A DNA stretch of 64,000 nt from Sorex araneus (taxonomy: Eukaryota; Chordata; Mammalia; Eulipotyphla; Soricidae): positions 82,190,494 through 82,254,493 of the forward strand of contig NC_073313.1 of NCBI RefSeq assembly GCF_027595985.1, read 5' to 3'. Shown here in pieces: positions 51,791 through 62,931 of the stretch; within the stretch, counting starts at the first letter, position 1; each line of letters begins with the position of its first letter. The notes under the pieces were generated by a model. It was not told the DNA's origin. It made no database searches and saw only the letters and a program-made list of their open reading frames with translations. The position numbers and the translations under genes are program-made.

Positions 51791-52515
51791 CAATTGGGAG
51801 TTATTTTCTGTTTGTTTCCTTCCAGAAGGTAAATTTTCACCAGAGGCAGTTATTTTTTTTTCCTGAAAAGAGGCTAAATAATTTGGGGAATCTCTTATTT
51901 TGTCAAAGATTTTGCCAAGGTCTTAAAAGCACCGTGGTTTGGATATTCCCTGGGAAGTATAGTCTTTTCCTGTATCATCCTCGTAGCTGTTTAATGACTT
52001 CCTAGTACATTTCTATACTGTGCACTCAGTGGATCATGATAGCTGTCCTGGATCTTTAAAGTCGCCACTTGATTAACGAGAAAGGATTTGAGCCTAATTA
52101 GGAATCACACTGTCTTTGAAGCCTGGAAGTGGAAGCCCAAGAAGGGTCATTGATTGGTTCTCAAGGTCATGGAGTCAGATGGATGCTCCAGCGCTCTTTC
52201 CTCTCAACCCATGACCCTTTGCTCCATTTCCTGATGGCAGGCACTTAAACTTTGACAGGTTTCCATAATGAGAGGTGGACTTGCCTTGTTCTGGCCATAA
52301 ACTTTGGAACTCTGGGCATGACCTGTTTCTTTACCTCACCTGCCTTCCACCTTTCATCTGTTTTCTCACTGGGCTTCTCTGTTCTGGTTCCTTTGTTTTC
52401 TCTGTCCTTCCTTCCCCCTTTCTCTCCCCTGTTCTCATGCCACCTTTCCACTAAACTCTACTTTCCTTTCCTTCCTCCTCCCATTTATTTTTCGCTTTTC
52501 TGAAAGTTTCTAAAT
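51790..52515. other. Unique intronic stretch
   Basis: No repeat recognised, apart from a pyrimidine-rich 52370-52500 section. Confidence 0.45.
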
Positions 52516-52519
52516 GGTG

Positions 52520-52575
52520 TTCATTCATTCATTCATTCATTCATTCATTCATTCATTCATTTATTCATTCATTAT
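52520..52575 (+). repeat. (ATTC)n microsatellite at a SINE tail
   Basis: About 13 ATTC units with one ATTT, abutting the inverted tail of the SINE at 52576. Confidence 0.93.
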
Positions 52576-52773
52576 TTAGGGTTCAGGGCCACCCCTCCAG
52601 GATGCTCAGGGGCTACTGCTGACTTCTGTGCTCAGAAACGACCTCTGGCAGTGTCTCTGGGGACCACATCAGTTCTGGGAGATTGCATCAGCATCCACCT
52701 GGTATGGTATCTATCTGGCATCTGCTGTAAGGAAGTGAGGCGAGTGCCTTGGCTCCTGTATTCTCTTCAACCC
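52576..52773 (-). mobile_element. Older short-type SINE
   Basis: GGGCCACCCCTCCAGGATGC, GGGGACCACATCAGTTCTGG and TATTCTCTTCAACCCC are in order. An insertion of CATCCACCTGGTATGG disrupts the B box. Confidence 0.72.
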
Positions 52774-52984
52774 CTGTTTTGGGGTTTTAGAATAGCATGT
52801 GACAGGCTAGGCACAAAGGGGAATTACCCTTTGGTATAATGAGCAGGGCTTTCTCCACACACACATTGGCGACGATGGTGGGACTATTTGTTTGGCTTTC
52901 TTTCTGACCCTTTCCAACGATGCCAGGCACTTGCTGCCCCAGCTGTATCGTAGACTGGCTTATTTTGGTTCTCAGCTTGCTAGA

Positions 52985-53225
52985 GTGACATCATAGACGA
53001 AAAACTCACCCTGCCAAAGTGGACCATGCAGTGGTTTGTAGTATACTCACAGAGTTGTGCAACCACGGCTACAGTCTATTTTAGAACACATTTGGCATGC
53101 CCCCACAAAGAAACAACATACCTTTTGGCAGTGTGCCCCCCACTTCCCCACACACTCCCTCCCCACCCTAGGCAACCAACAATCCGTCTTCTGTGTATGG
53201 CTCAGTGTCTTGACTGCTACCGTTT
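52985..53225 (-). mobile_element. Ancient L1 (L1M-like) 3' region
   Basis: CACAGAGTTGTGCAACCACG, ATTTTAGAACACATTTGGC and CCCTAGGCAACCAACAATCC are the reverse of a mammalian-wide L1 3' UTR. Confidence 0.82.
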
Positions 53226-53437
53226 TGCTGTGATAAGACCTTGACTGTGGCTATCCTGATTTTCCTGCCTCCCCTGCTTTCCCCTCATTTGCTTGACCTG
53301 TCACTCACAGCTTTAGAAATCAAGGAAACTTGGAAATGAGTTGCCTCGGCACTCTGATTCTTATTCTGTAGACCCCAGAAGGTGACCTTGGGGGAATCTC
53401 TCTGTGAACTTGAACTACCTTTTTGATGTGTTACTAA

Positions 53438-53601
53438 TTTTTTGGGGGGTGCTCACCCCGAGCTGTGCTCAGGGTTTATTCCTGGCTCTGTGCTCAGAGA
53501 TCACTCCTGTACTCAGGAGACCATGTGGAGTGTCCAGTATTGAATCCAGGTTGGCCAAGTGGAGAGCAAGAACCTTACCCGCTGTACTATCTTTCTGGCA
53601 C
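53438..53601 (-). mobile_element. Older short-type SINE
   Basis: GAGCTGTGCTCAGGGTTTAT, GTGCTCAGAGATCACTCCTG and GTACTATCTTTCTGGC are in order. A small deletion follows ACTCCTG. Confidence 0.83.
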
Positions 53602-53649
53602 CTTATTTGTTCCTTTGTGCACCCTGCTTTTTATCACATGTTCACCTAC

Positions 53650-53819
53650 CTTTTTTTTTGGGGGGTCACACCTGGCGATGCACAGGGATTACTCCTGGCT
53701 CTGCACTCAGGAATTACTCCTGGCGGTGCTCATGGGACCATATAGGATGCTGGGAATTGAACATGGATCAGCCGCGTGCAAGGCAAATGCCCTACCCGCT
53801 GTGCTATTGCTGCAGCCCC
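53650..53819 (-). mobile_element. Young short-type SINE
   Basis: GGGGTCACACCTGGCGATGC to GTGCTATTGCTGCAGCCCC, full length with a T tail. Confidence 0.95.
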
Positions 53820-53979
53820 TTTTATTCTTATACCTTGGTCATGGGAAACTCTGATTCTGGAAGCTTCCTCAGGGCAGAGACATCATGCCCCCAGCTCTGA
53901 GCCTCACTCTTGATGCATACCTGTCATCCATAATGAATTAAGCTCACTTATGGGACTTGTTCTAAAAAATAATCCTGTG

Positions 53980-54140
53980 ACTGGACATATTGGACAGGAT
54001 GTAAGGTGCCTGCTTTGCATGCTGCCAACTTTGGTTTCATCTCCAGCTCTGCAGATGATCCCCTGAGTATCATCAGGGGTTACTCCTGAATACAGACCTA
54101 GGAATACCTCCAGAGCACTGCCACATATTCCCCCGCCTAG
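53980..54140 (+). mobile_element. Degraded older short-type SINE
   Basis: GGTGCCTGCTTTGCATGCTG, TGATCCCCTGAGTATCATCA and AATACCTCCAGAGCACTGCC are in order. Confidence 0.68.
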
Positions 54141-54186
54141 TAAAAAATCCAAATGTAGAATAATTTTAAAATAGCAAGTTATGTTT

Positions 54187-54350
54187 CAGAGAGATAGTAC
54201 ATGAGGAAGGTGCTTGCCTTACATGCTGCTGATCTGGCTTGATATCAGGCACCACTCATGTCCCCCAGCACAGAGAGGCATCACTTCTAGCACAGTAATA
54301 GCCCAGGAGCATTGCTGAGTATGCTCCCCCAAAATATGCTCCCCTGCAAA
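54187..54350 (+). mobile_element. Degraded older short-type SINE
   Basis: CAGAGAGATAGTACATGAGG, GGTGCTTGCCTTACATGCTG and GAGCATTGCTGAGTATGC are in order. Direct neighbour of the preceding copy in the same direction. Confidence 0.7.
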
Positions 54351-54473
54351 TACAAGTTAAAGCCTATGTTAAAGGTAGATCGGGGTCTGCCCATTTGAGT
54401 ACTAATCAGAGATCCATGCTTTTGTCTCCTGTGACTTTTGCAAAGGTTCTTTAAAAAAATGTTTTATTATATA

Positions 54474-54656
54474 GTTTTTTGGGGAAGGACGACATACAGC
54501 TCTTCTCAGGGGCTGTCTGACACTGCTCAATAGCAATCCCTGGCCATACTCAGATGTTTAGGGACCATATGCAGTGCTGGGAACTCAAACCAGGGTTATT
54601 GCTGGTACAACTGTATGCAAAGCAAATTTCATATCTCCTGTATTATCACCCCAGCT
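54474..54656 (-). mobile_element. Degraded older short-type SINE
   Basis: GGACGACATACAGCTCTTCT, TAGGGACCATATGCAGTGCT and ATTATCACCCCAGC are in order. Confidence 0.68.
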
Positions 54657-54684
54657 ACTAGATAAGTCTTTATTTTATGTATGT

Positions 54685-55335
54685 ATTTGTTTATTAAAAT
54701 TATTCAATAAGATTCTGTGGTTTACAATACTATTATTATTAATAATGGTCTCTCATGCACATGATTCCAACACTACAGTCTTCACCTGTGTGTCCATCCC
54801 CCTACCCAAGGAGACTCACTTCTCTCATCCCCCCAACTCAATTGTTTCCATCAGTTCTCCTCTTATGGTGCCCTTCATTGCTACCTCGCTGTGTATCTTT
54901 AAATCCCACAGACGAGAGATCATTCTGTATCTATCCCTTTCCTTCTGACGGACTTTGCACGGATATTCCCTCATTCCTTCCATGTTGTTGCAGATTGCAT
55001 TATTTTGTTCTTTCTGAGAGCTGCATTGTATTCCATTTTGTATATTTGCCACAACTGCTTGATATTATTCATTTGTTATTGGGCATTTGGATTGTTTCCA
55101 TACCATGGCTGTTGTACTAAGAGCAGCAATGAGTATTGACATGCATATATCCTTCTGAGTGAATACTTTGCAAGCTGGATAGGTGCCAAGAAGTAGTATC
55201 ACCAGGTCATGTGGTAGTTCTATTCCTATATTTTGGTTGGATCCTCATATTGTTTCCCACAGAGGTTGAACCAGATGCCATTCCCATCAACGGTGGATGA
55301 GGGTTCCTTTCTCACCTCACCTCTGCCAGCACTGC
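54685..55335 (-). mobile_element. 5'-truncated L1: ORF2 C-terminus plus 3' UTR
   Basis: Reading the minus strand, 55335 down to about 54930 is ORF2 C-terminal-like (reverse of GCATATATCCTTCTGAGTGA, GTTATTGGGCATTTGGATTG and CATTCCCATCAACGGTGGAT). The rest is 3' UTR ending in the AATAATTTT tail near 54700. The frame is broken by stops and shifts, so it is a dead copy. It is the longest L1 here. Confidence 0.85.
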
Positions 55336-55339
55336 CCGT

Positions 55340-56340
55340 TTCCAGGCTTGACAATGCCTCTTTATTTTAGATGGGAAAAACAGAAGGTTATGAGGACATA
55401 GTGATGTTTATTTTTTCCTACTAATGCTATAGAAATGTGTTTTCTAGGTAGCTGCTTTCATTCTCATTCGCTCTTTTCGTTCTTATCTGAGGGTGGGCAT
55501 CTGGGCAGGAATGCTTTTACTTGCAATTGAGGCCATGCTTGTGGTGCGGCCAGAGAATAAATGGGAGTGAGGAGATTCTATCTCCAATTCCTCTGATTGC
55601 CATAACAGTGAGGCTGGCATTGCCAAGTTGCGAAAGTGTCAATAAAACAGTTAATGGGAATTCTCTGGCAGTTCAGGGCGTTTTTGAGGCTCAGCATATG
55701 TTCCCAACACTCTCGTAGTGGCTAAATTCAAAAGCAAACTCCACCGGGTCATTTGGTTTTAATGTTGTCCAACAATAGGCTCTGAAAAGCCACACACTAA
55801 GAAGCGCAGCATATTGAAAATCACTTTGAACTTTCAAAGCTTGTTATCTGAACTACCCCGGCAACGTCTACAAAGAGGATTCGCAGGACAGTGTGGCCCT
55901 CCCGAAAGACATATGCTTGCTCTTAAGCCAAGGTCTAAAACACTTCTAATTTGTACCCGGGACCTTATCAAAGGGCTTTGCAAAATGTCTAATTTGATGA
56001 TTATGAGTCTTGTTGAGCTTAACAACTGAATCATGGGGTGACAGTATGGGGGACTGATCATGGCATTTTACTTCGAGCTATTAAGGCAAGTTCACTGGCG
56101 GAAAGGGGATTGTAAGAAAACGAAGGCATCTGAAAGGCTCCTCTTCTTGGAGCAGACGCCACTTTCCCTCCTAGAACACTGTCCTGATTTTGTGCTGTTG
56201 ATGTACTATGACATTTTAATAAAAATGTTACCCCTTTCTGTGCAAAGTGGCTTCAGGTTCGGCCATTGGATGTTCACTGCCTACCACCGCTGGTGCCCAT
56301 TTAAATAGGATACAACTAGGAATTAAAACCAAGCCTTTAA
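55340..56340. other. Unique stretch, candidate conserved noncoding
   Basis: No repeat over 1 kb in a SINE-dense intron. The part 55740-56060 combines CpGs (CCGGCAACG, CCCGAAAG) with a TCF/LEF-like TATCAAAGGGC at about 55966. A regulatory role is inference. Confidence 0.4.
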
Positions 56341-56352
56341 AAAAACTGCTTT

Positions 56353-56526
56353 TGGGGCTGGAGAGACAGTCCAAGAGGTAGGGCGCTTGCCTTGTACATG
56401 GTTGACCCGAGTTCAATCCCTGGCTTCCCATGTGGTTCCCTGAGTCCCGCCAGGAGTGATTCCTGACAGAAGAACCAGAAGCATTGAGTATTGCTGGGTG
56501 TGGCCCCAAAACATAAAACTCTCCAC
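56353..56526 (+). mobile_element. Short-type SINE with target duplication
   Basis: GGGGCTGGAGAGACAGTCCA, B box GAGTTCAATCCCTGGC and CCGCCAGGAGTGATTCCTGA are in order. AAACTGCTT at 56343-56351 and 56527-56535 flanks it. Confidence 0.9.
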
Positions 56527-56547
56527 AAACTGCTTCTATTTTTAATT

Positions 56548-56697
56548 CTTTTTTTTTCTGGGGCGGGTGTTGGGACTACACCCAGGGGTGGTTAAGGCTT
56601 ACTCCTGGATCCATGCTGATTGACCACCCCTGGTGATTCTGGGGGACATGGTGCGGTACTGGACATAGAACTAGAGTTCAGCCTTCATTCTTAAATC
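56548..56697 (-). mobile_element. Older short-type SINE
   Basis: GGGACTACACCCAGGGGTGG and TGACCACCCCTGGTGATTCT are in order. The head terminus is degraded. Confidence 0.7.
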
Positions 56698-56698
56698 T

Positions 56699-56853
56699 TT
56701 TGTCTGGGGACGACACCCAGTGGTACTCAGGGCTTACTCCTGACTCTGTGTTCTGGTGGGACTTGGGGGACCATATGGAATTATGGTGATTTGAAGCTGA
56801 GTTGGCTGCATGCAATGCAAGCACTCTACCTGTTGTAACTCTCTATGGTCCCT
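56699..56853 (-). mobile_element. Older short-type SINE
   Basis: GGGGACGACACCCAGTGGTA, GGGGGACCATATGGAATTAT and AACTCTCTATGGTCCC are in order. Confidence 0.78.
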
Positions 56854-56859
56854 CCATCG

Positions 56860-57300
56860 TTAGCTCTTAAAAAGGGATTTTTGATGATCCGTAAGACAAA
56901 TGCTGCTAAGTCACATGCATCTGAATGTCAGTGGCCTTTAACTAGTGCTTTCCTAGAATTAGAACTTGTGGAGAAACTTGAAAGTAGATTGGAAACAGAG
57001 TTGAGTCAGGGTATTTTAGGAAATGCAAAGTATCTATACAACTGTCAACAACCAGGATTTTAAAATAATGTAGTCTTGGGAAAGTTGAAGGGTTAGTGGT
57101 TTCTTTATTAGTAAATGGAGACCACAGTTATTTTCTGTCAAATGTAGCCATGGATAAAAATGTTTTACTCTATTTTTGCATTTAGGAAAACTTATAATTT
57201 ACTGTGTGTGAGAGAGAGAGGGAAAGAGGGAGAGACAGATAGACAGACATTCCCTTCATGCTATGTGTCTTGGTTTGTAATCATTTCCAGAAAATGGAAG
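56860..57300. other. Unique intronic stretch
   Basis: No repeat recognised, except a GAGA-rich run at 57208-57240. Confidence 0.45.
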
Positions 57301-57301
57301 A

Positions 57302-57772
57302 TTCCTTCCTTCCTTCCTTCCTTCCTTCCTTCCTTCCTTCCTTCCTTCCTTCCTTCCTTCCTTCCTTCCTTCCTTCCTTCCTTCCTTCCTTCCTTCCTTC
57401 CTTCCTCCCTCCCTCCCTTCCTTCCTCCCCTCCCTCCCTCCCTCCCTCCCTCCCTTTCTCCCTCCCTCCCCTCCCCTCCCTCCCTCCCCTCCCCTCCCTC
57501 CCTCCCTCCCTCCCTCCCCTCCCCTCCCTCCCCTCCCCTCCCTCCCTCCCTCCCTCCCTCCCTCCCCTCCCTCCCTCCCTCCCTCCCTCCCTCCCTCCCT
57601 CCCTTCCTTCCTTCCTTCCTTCCTTCCTTCCTTCCTTCCTTCCTTCCTTCCTTCCTTCCTTCCTTCCTTCCTTCCTTCCTTCCTCCCTCCTTCCCTTCCT
57701 CCCTCCCTGCCTCCCTGCCTCCCTGCCTCCCTGCCTCCCTGCCTCCCTGCCTCCCTCCCTTCTTCTTTCTTT
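57302..57772 (+). repeat. 470-bp polypyrimidine tract (CCTT)n-(CCCT)n-(CCTT)n
   Basis: 57302-57404 is almost pure CCTT, 57405-57603 is CCCT/CCCCT, 57604-57682 is CCTT again, then CCCT and CCCTG units. There is no purine for hundreds of bases on this strand until the final CCTGCCTCC units. Confidence 0.97.
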
Positions 57773-57774
57773 CT

Positions 57775-58574
57775 TTTGGAAAAATTCTGAAGGAAGCTAG
57801 TAATGGCAATCTTTTTTTCTCTCTGAGACCAACAGTTGCCAAGAGTAACCCTCGAAACTAAATGGCTCCAAAGGTCCTTGGTCGTAAGTAGGTATAGTCC
57901 GCTTTGCAGAGAGGGCTCTAAGAGACTTTCTAGAAAATGATCAAAAGCATGCTATGATTACCCTTAATGTATACCCTTGGGCCCTAGGCAAAAAACAAAA
58001 CACTTGGTGAAATTTACAAGCAAACTGTGGATTTCATGTGGCCTCTTTTTCAAGCTTTTAAGCCCTGTCTGGGTGTCATAGTTTGCTGTTTGGGTTTGTG
58101 CTGAAGGAAACACGCTAGTCTTTTAGGGTAAAAACAGTACTCATTTCTCTGAAATCACCTGCTCCCCTTGGCTCAATTTTAGAATGACTTTTAGAATGTT
58201 TTGGAAAATGAAGTGCTTATTTTGGGGTCTCAGTTTCTATTGGGTGAGTTAATTGCCTCTCCCTATGAGAAACATTGTCAGTCATATAATAGCCTAAGGT
58301 TTGTTATATTTATATTAACCAATTTGGGGGAAAAATGTAGAAATCAACTTCAGTATTTTTTTTCTGTCCAAGAAATGGTCTAGCCATTAAGGACGGGCTT
58401 AATATATAAAGATGGCTTTATTTATATTTAGAAATGATGGCTGCAGGCTTTTATTTGATGGGTTTGTTTAGATTACCAAACCTGAGCATATTTCAGCATT
58501 GGGGCCAGGGAGGGGAAAGCTTCTGACTGCATCCAAAAAATAAGTCATTTGAGTAAAAGAGTTCAGAGTAGTAG

Positions 58575-58575
<1 letters not shown>
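57775..58575. other. Unique intronic stretch
   Basis: No repeat recognised. Confidence 0.45.

Positions 58576-58576
<1 letters not shown>

Positions 58577-58613
<37 letters not shown>
58577..58613 (+). repeat. (TG)n microsatellite
   Basis: About 18 pure TG units in unique sequence. Confidence 0.94.
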
Positions 58614-58618
<5 letters not shown>

Positions 58619-58804
58619 CAGAGTACCATGATTCAAATGACTGCATACTTGTCTCAACACTATAACCAAGTAAAAGTTGCTTCTTGGCAATTTGTAAGTT
58701 ATACCCTCTCATGTTTTTTTCCAGGACTGAAGACAGATTCTGAAAGAATTATTGAAGTTAGTCTTAGATGTAGAAGTAAAGAACTAAAGCAGACTTTTAA
58801 TGAA

Positions 58805-58990
58805 GTGGTGTTTCTCTGGTGGTGGTGGGGTGTTTGTTTTGGGTCCACCCCTAGAGGTTCTCAGGGCTTACTCCCGGTTGTGCTAAGGGATCACTCCTGG
58901 CAGGAGTGACAGAGCCATATGGGGTACCAGGGATCCAACCCAAGTGGGCTCGTATGCAGACAAGTGCCCTACCCATGGTACTATCACATA
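58805..58990 (-). mobile_element. Older short-type SINE with 14-bp target duplication
   Basis: AGACTTTTAATGAA (58791-58804) and AGTCTTTTAATGAA (58991-59004) flank it. A GGAGTGACAG insertion occurs mid-body. Confidence 0.87.
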
Positions 58991-59004
58991 AGTCTTTTAA
59001 TGAA

Positions 59005-60993
59005 CAGTTTTCAAATTTTCCATAGTTGGAAGTTATGTATCTGTTTGAAGAGGAGGAAGGCTTAGGACTTTTTCTTAATTTCCTAATGGTGCTCATAAAA
59101 CACACTGATTATGAATGTGCTTCAAGGAAAGACTAATTTCATATGCACACACATCCACACACCCCTACTCAGCAATTAAATTGGAATGGCATAGTTTGAT
59201 GAATTTTTCAAATATTTTAGCAAAGGTTTCAGAGCTCTCATGAAACAAAAGCATTAAGGATTGCTTGTCATAGCTAATCAAGTTTGCTTGGATCTCACTT
59301 AATTTTTCTGCTTCACTTCACAAAGTAATTGAAACTTCCTTTTTTGCTTCAAGCTTTTTCCCTCCACTCCCAAGAGCCACAGTCTTAAAAGAACATCTCT
59401 TTTGGGTAGCAATTGGATGGAATTTTTCTGAATGTAGAAGTAGTTCTCAACTAGTTATGAAGCTCGTGGTCATTCTATCCTCGGAGGGGAAATTAGTTAA
59501 ATCTGTAAGTGACTTCTGGAGGCCTCAGACCATCCAAGGAGGGAAAAAAGGCTTGTTACAATGAGAGCATTGAAAGCATCTCTAGGGTAAGCAAGCCTGG
59601 AAATGGGATCCAGATTGAAAAGTAGAAATGATGGAAATGTCCCCTGCCACGACAGTGAAGGTATGAAAAAAATAATCTCCAAGCTGCCAAAAGACGGAAG
59701 AACTTGTAGGTCTAGAAGCGAGCTATCGAAATCCACACAGATGAGCCCCATTATCCAAACAGAATTTCTTTCCCCATGCTCTACTCTTTTTTTTTGCTGC
59801 TTTCTTTCAAGGGGTTCCCTAGAAACTCGGTTTTCTCCATCAAATGAAATTACACCAGAACACTTAGCTAACTTGCTGCCAAGATAGTTCCTGCCCCTCC
59901 CTCCCTTTCAACCATTTAACAAGAAGAGACAGAAGAGATTATGAACTTTACCATAAAATTGGGGAGATAGAGTATGCTGCTGTGGCTTCTGAGGTGAAGA
60001 GAAACCTCAGATTTCATGTCCTGTATTACACAAGGGCACCAACTCTGTTTCGGAGCCAAGTGGGTGGGTTTGGAGGCATGCTCCTCCTTTAGGACATTTG
60101 GTAAGGAGACACTTGCCTTTGAAATTTTATTTTCCGATGGACGAGCTTGGAAGACCTGACCTCCCCACCTCTCCTCTATCTACCTTGTCAGCTTTCATTT
60201 TGAACTTAAGTCATCAGGTAGTTGACCTCACATGGTTATTTGCCAAGAAATCATATGGAAGTCATTTGGCCTTTTTTCTTTTATCAAGTTGAGTGTTAAT
60301 TATTTTGATCTGTCCCGTGAATGGTTGATTGTTAATAGTAATATTAATCACAGCTGGGTTATGAGTGCTTCCTTCTAGATCCCTTGCTTGAATGTTTCCT
60401 AGGTCACGCACCGATCTTTGGGAAAGAAATGATTTCTAGAAATCCTCATTCTCCACTTCTGTCTGTCTCTAATCTCTGAAGATTAGAGACAGTCTAATAT
60501 AATATAATGTCTAATATAATGTCCAGACCTATACCGTGAATGTGTTCCTTGATGTTCAAGAATCTTCCACTATGAAATGATGTCTCCTTTGCAGAAAGAA
60601 TTATTCTGGAAAGCAAGCTTTGTCAATAGCTGAAGGAGGAATTCAACTTAAAATCCTTCCGATGAGAGGATTGAGTGGAGTACATTATAATTCTCCATGC
60701 AAGGGAAGCACTGGAAAAATATTTTGACATTATTGACTACATTTTCATGTCATTCTTTATCAGCTGCACTGTAATACTACATTCAGGTTCTTTGCTTAGC
60801 TCACAGTGTCTAATGAGTACAAGCTTCAGAGCATTTAAGAGACTAAAGTGATCTCAGGTATCTGGTAGTGGTTCTGTGAGAATTAGAACTTGACAGAACT
60901 ACAAGAAAAATAGGATTAAGGGTCATAAGCTACATAGGATATGAAAGGGTCAGAACCTTTTTCCTAAAGGAGGCCAACCTAGGTGGTCTACAA
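59005..60993. other. 2-kb SINE-free stretch, candidate conserved noncoding
   Basis: This is the longest stretch without a SINE beyond the promoter region. AT-rich, with the perfect hairpin at 60463-60492 and many TAAT motifs between 60280 and 60360. Confidence 0.45.
60463..60492. repeat. Perfect 13-bp inverted repeat, 4-base loop
   Basis: CTGTCTCTAATCT (60463-60475), loop CTGA, AGATTAGAGACAG (60480-60492). No mismatch. It is followed by direct TCTAATATAAT repeats. Confidence 0.93.
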
Positions 60994-61002
60994 GTATACT
61001 AG

Positions 61003-61179
61003 ATTTTTGTTTGTTTGGGAGGCCGTGCCCAGGGGTACTCAAGGACTAGTCCTGGCTCTTTGCTCAGGAGTGAGCCCTGGTGGGGCTTGGGGACCATATG
61101 TGGTGTCAGGTCTTGAATCAGGTTCAGCTGCATGCAAACAATCCTCATTCTTCCTGTATTAACTCTCCTACCCCTGAAC
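61003..61179 (-). mobile_element. Older short-type SINE, first of a same-site pair
   Basis: GTATACTAG occurs at 60994-61002 and 61180-61188. The body reads GGCCGTGCCCAGGGGTACTC and the head is degraded. Confidence 0.85.
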
Positions 61180-61188
61180 GTATACTAG

Positions 61189-61366
61189 TTTTTATTTTTG
61201 ATATTTGGGCCACTTCCAGCAGTGCTCAGGGAGTTGTTCCTGACTTTACACTCAGGAATTACTCCTGGCAGTGCACAGGGGACCATATGGGATGCGGGGG
61301 GATCAAACTTAAGTCTGTCTCATGCGAGGCAGGTGACCTAGGCACTGTCCTATCACCCAGCCCCCC
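61189..61366 (-). mobile_element. Short-type SINE, second of a same-site pair
   Basis: It sits between GTATACTAGTTT (61180 on) and a diverged third copy GTACTGGTTT (61371 on). GGGCCACTTCCAGCAGTGCT to CTATCACCCAGCCCC. Confidence 0.87.
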
Positions 61367-61764
61367 ACATGTACTGGTTTCTAAAGAGTGCCTACTTGAT
61401 TGCACCTTTATGCAATAACAGATTTGAAAGCACAGATAGAGCACTAATGAGGAGTAAATTTATTGTATGTGCTTTGGGAGAGGCAATGAAAGGATGTTTT
61501 ATGTAAATTACTTGTAAGTAGAATAAAATGTTCCAGTCTTGTGTATTATAAAGTAGTGTAATTTATGATAACTTTCATGTATGCATCTATATTTGGTTCT
61601 ATTTACACATGGCTATGTGAACAAAATCAAGAAACTCGTACAAAGCATTAAAGATGCAGTATTCCAATGTTTTATTGCTTCATGTTGGAATCATCTCTCT
61701 GTCTTTTCACAGACAGTACAATTACTATATTCTGAAAGATCTTGAGAGAGTAGCTTTACTAAAT

Positions 61765-61918
61765 CAACGAATGGCCAGACAGCTATGGTCCTTGAGCTTA
61801 AGGCACTTCTGTTGCATTTTACGACCCCAGAACCACATATTCCTGAGCACTGCCAGGGCTCATTCCTGAGCACAGAGCCAGGAATAGCCCCTGAGCACTA
61901 ACAGGTGTGGCCCCTGCA
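61765..61918 (+). mobile_element. Older short-type SINE with pentanucleotide tail
   Basis: The head is barely visible. GAGCACTGCCAGGGCTCATT, AGAGCCAGGAATAGCCCCTG and CAGGTGTGGCCCC are clear. Confidence 0.8.
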
Positions 61919-61996
61919 CAAACCAAACCAAACCAAACCAAACCAAACCAAACCAAACCAAACCAAACCAAACCAAACCAAACCAAACCAAACCAA
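61919..61996 (+). repeat. (AACCA)15 pentanucleotide microsatellite
   Basis: Fifteen perfect AACCA units continue directly from the SINE's A-rich tail (GCACAAACCAAACC). Confidence 0.96.
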
Positions 61997-61999
61997 TAG

Positions 62000-62735
62000 T
62001 GAATCCATAAAATCTATTTGGTGATATGTCACAAGATTACAAAAGATGCTGTCAGATGGTTCATCTTATGAAGGGGTCTTTGAAGAGTTGGAACCATACC
62101 TCTTCAATTTGGATAAGAAAACTGGAAAGACTGAGCTGTTTACTCCCTCGGGGTGATGAGGGGACAGTGAAACAGTCCCTCGTTGCTCCAGGGTGTCTGG
62201 TTCAATGAGTAGCCTGCATTTCATTGAAGTATCTAGGTTCACAATCCCAATAATTGAGATTGCATTCAGGTTTCATATGCTGCCAGGGAAGAGAGCACAT
62301 GCAGCTCCTCTGCAGTACTGTCTTCTCTGGGAGCGAGGTGGCATGGGGTGTAATGGTTAGGTAGATACCTCCCTTTAGTTTAAGAATCGTTTGAAATTTT
62401 GAAATGAAATTCTTTGCTAGAACTTGTGAAGCAAGAAGGGGCCCACTCGTTGTCTTGCATGGTTTCTATTCAGACCTATTGCCCCAGACTTCTTGTTAAT
62501 AACTCTTGCTTTGACTCACTACTGTCCCTGCATGGACTATAATTTATGGTCACCCTAAGGACAGGAAATGGTGTCCTTGCCAAAAGAACTTGATAATTAC
62601 AAGGGATTGAAAATATTCTGACTTCAAGAAAAGGTGAAGTGAACTGCACATTCTTTGCAGGAGATAACTTGGCCAAAGGTTGCGGATTGAGGCACCAATG
62701 GCCCGGGCTGATTAAGTAGGTAATGCGTAGATTTG
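62000..62735. other. Unique intronic stretch
   Basis: No repeat recognised. Confidence 0.45.
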
Positions 62736-62747
62736 GGGGAACACTTT

Positions 62748-62922
62748 CTTTAATTTTGCAAGGGTGTTGGGCCATACGCATGGTGCTGGTGGGGGCTGTT
62801 TGTCCCAGCTCTGGGATTGTGGCCATCGGTGCTCAGGGAACTATATCGGTGCTGGGGATGAAACCTGGGTCAGCCCCTGCAAAGCAAGCACCTTACCCAC
62901 TACCATCTGTGCAGCCCTGGGA
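62748..62922 (-). mobile_element. Older short-type SINE, first of a same-site pair
   Basis: GAACACTTT (62739-62747) precedes it and GAGCACTTG (62923-62931) follows. The body GTTGGGCCATACGCATGGTG is GC-rich and diverged. Confidence 0.78.
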
Positions 62923-62931
62923 GAGCACTTG

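Noticed and set aside
54685-55335. Live L1 or intact ORF2
   Set aside because: Only the C-terminal part and 3' UTR are present, with frame breaks. No endonuclease or polymerase domain remains.
57160-57861. Open frames of 180 to 233 codons rich in Leu-Pro-Ser/Phe or Glu-Gly-Arg-Lys repeats
   Set aside because: Artefacts of the CCTT/CCCT tetranucleotide tract, which is stop-free in all frames.
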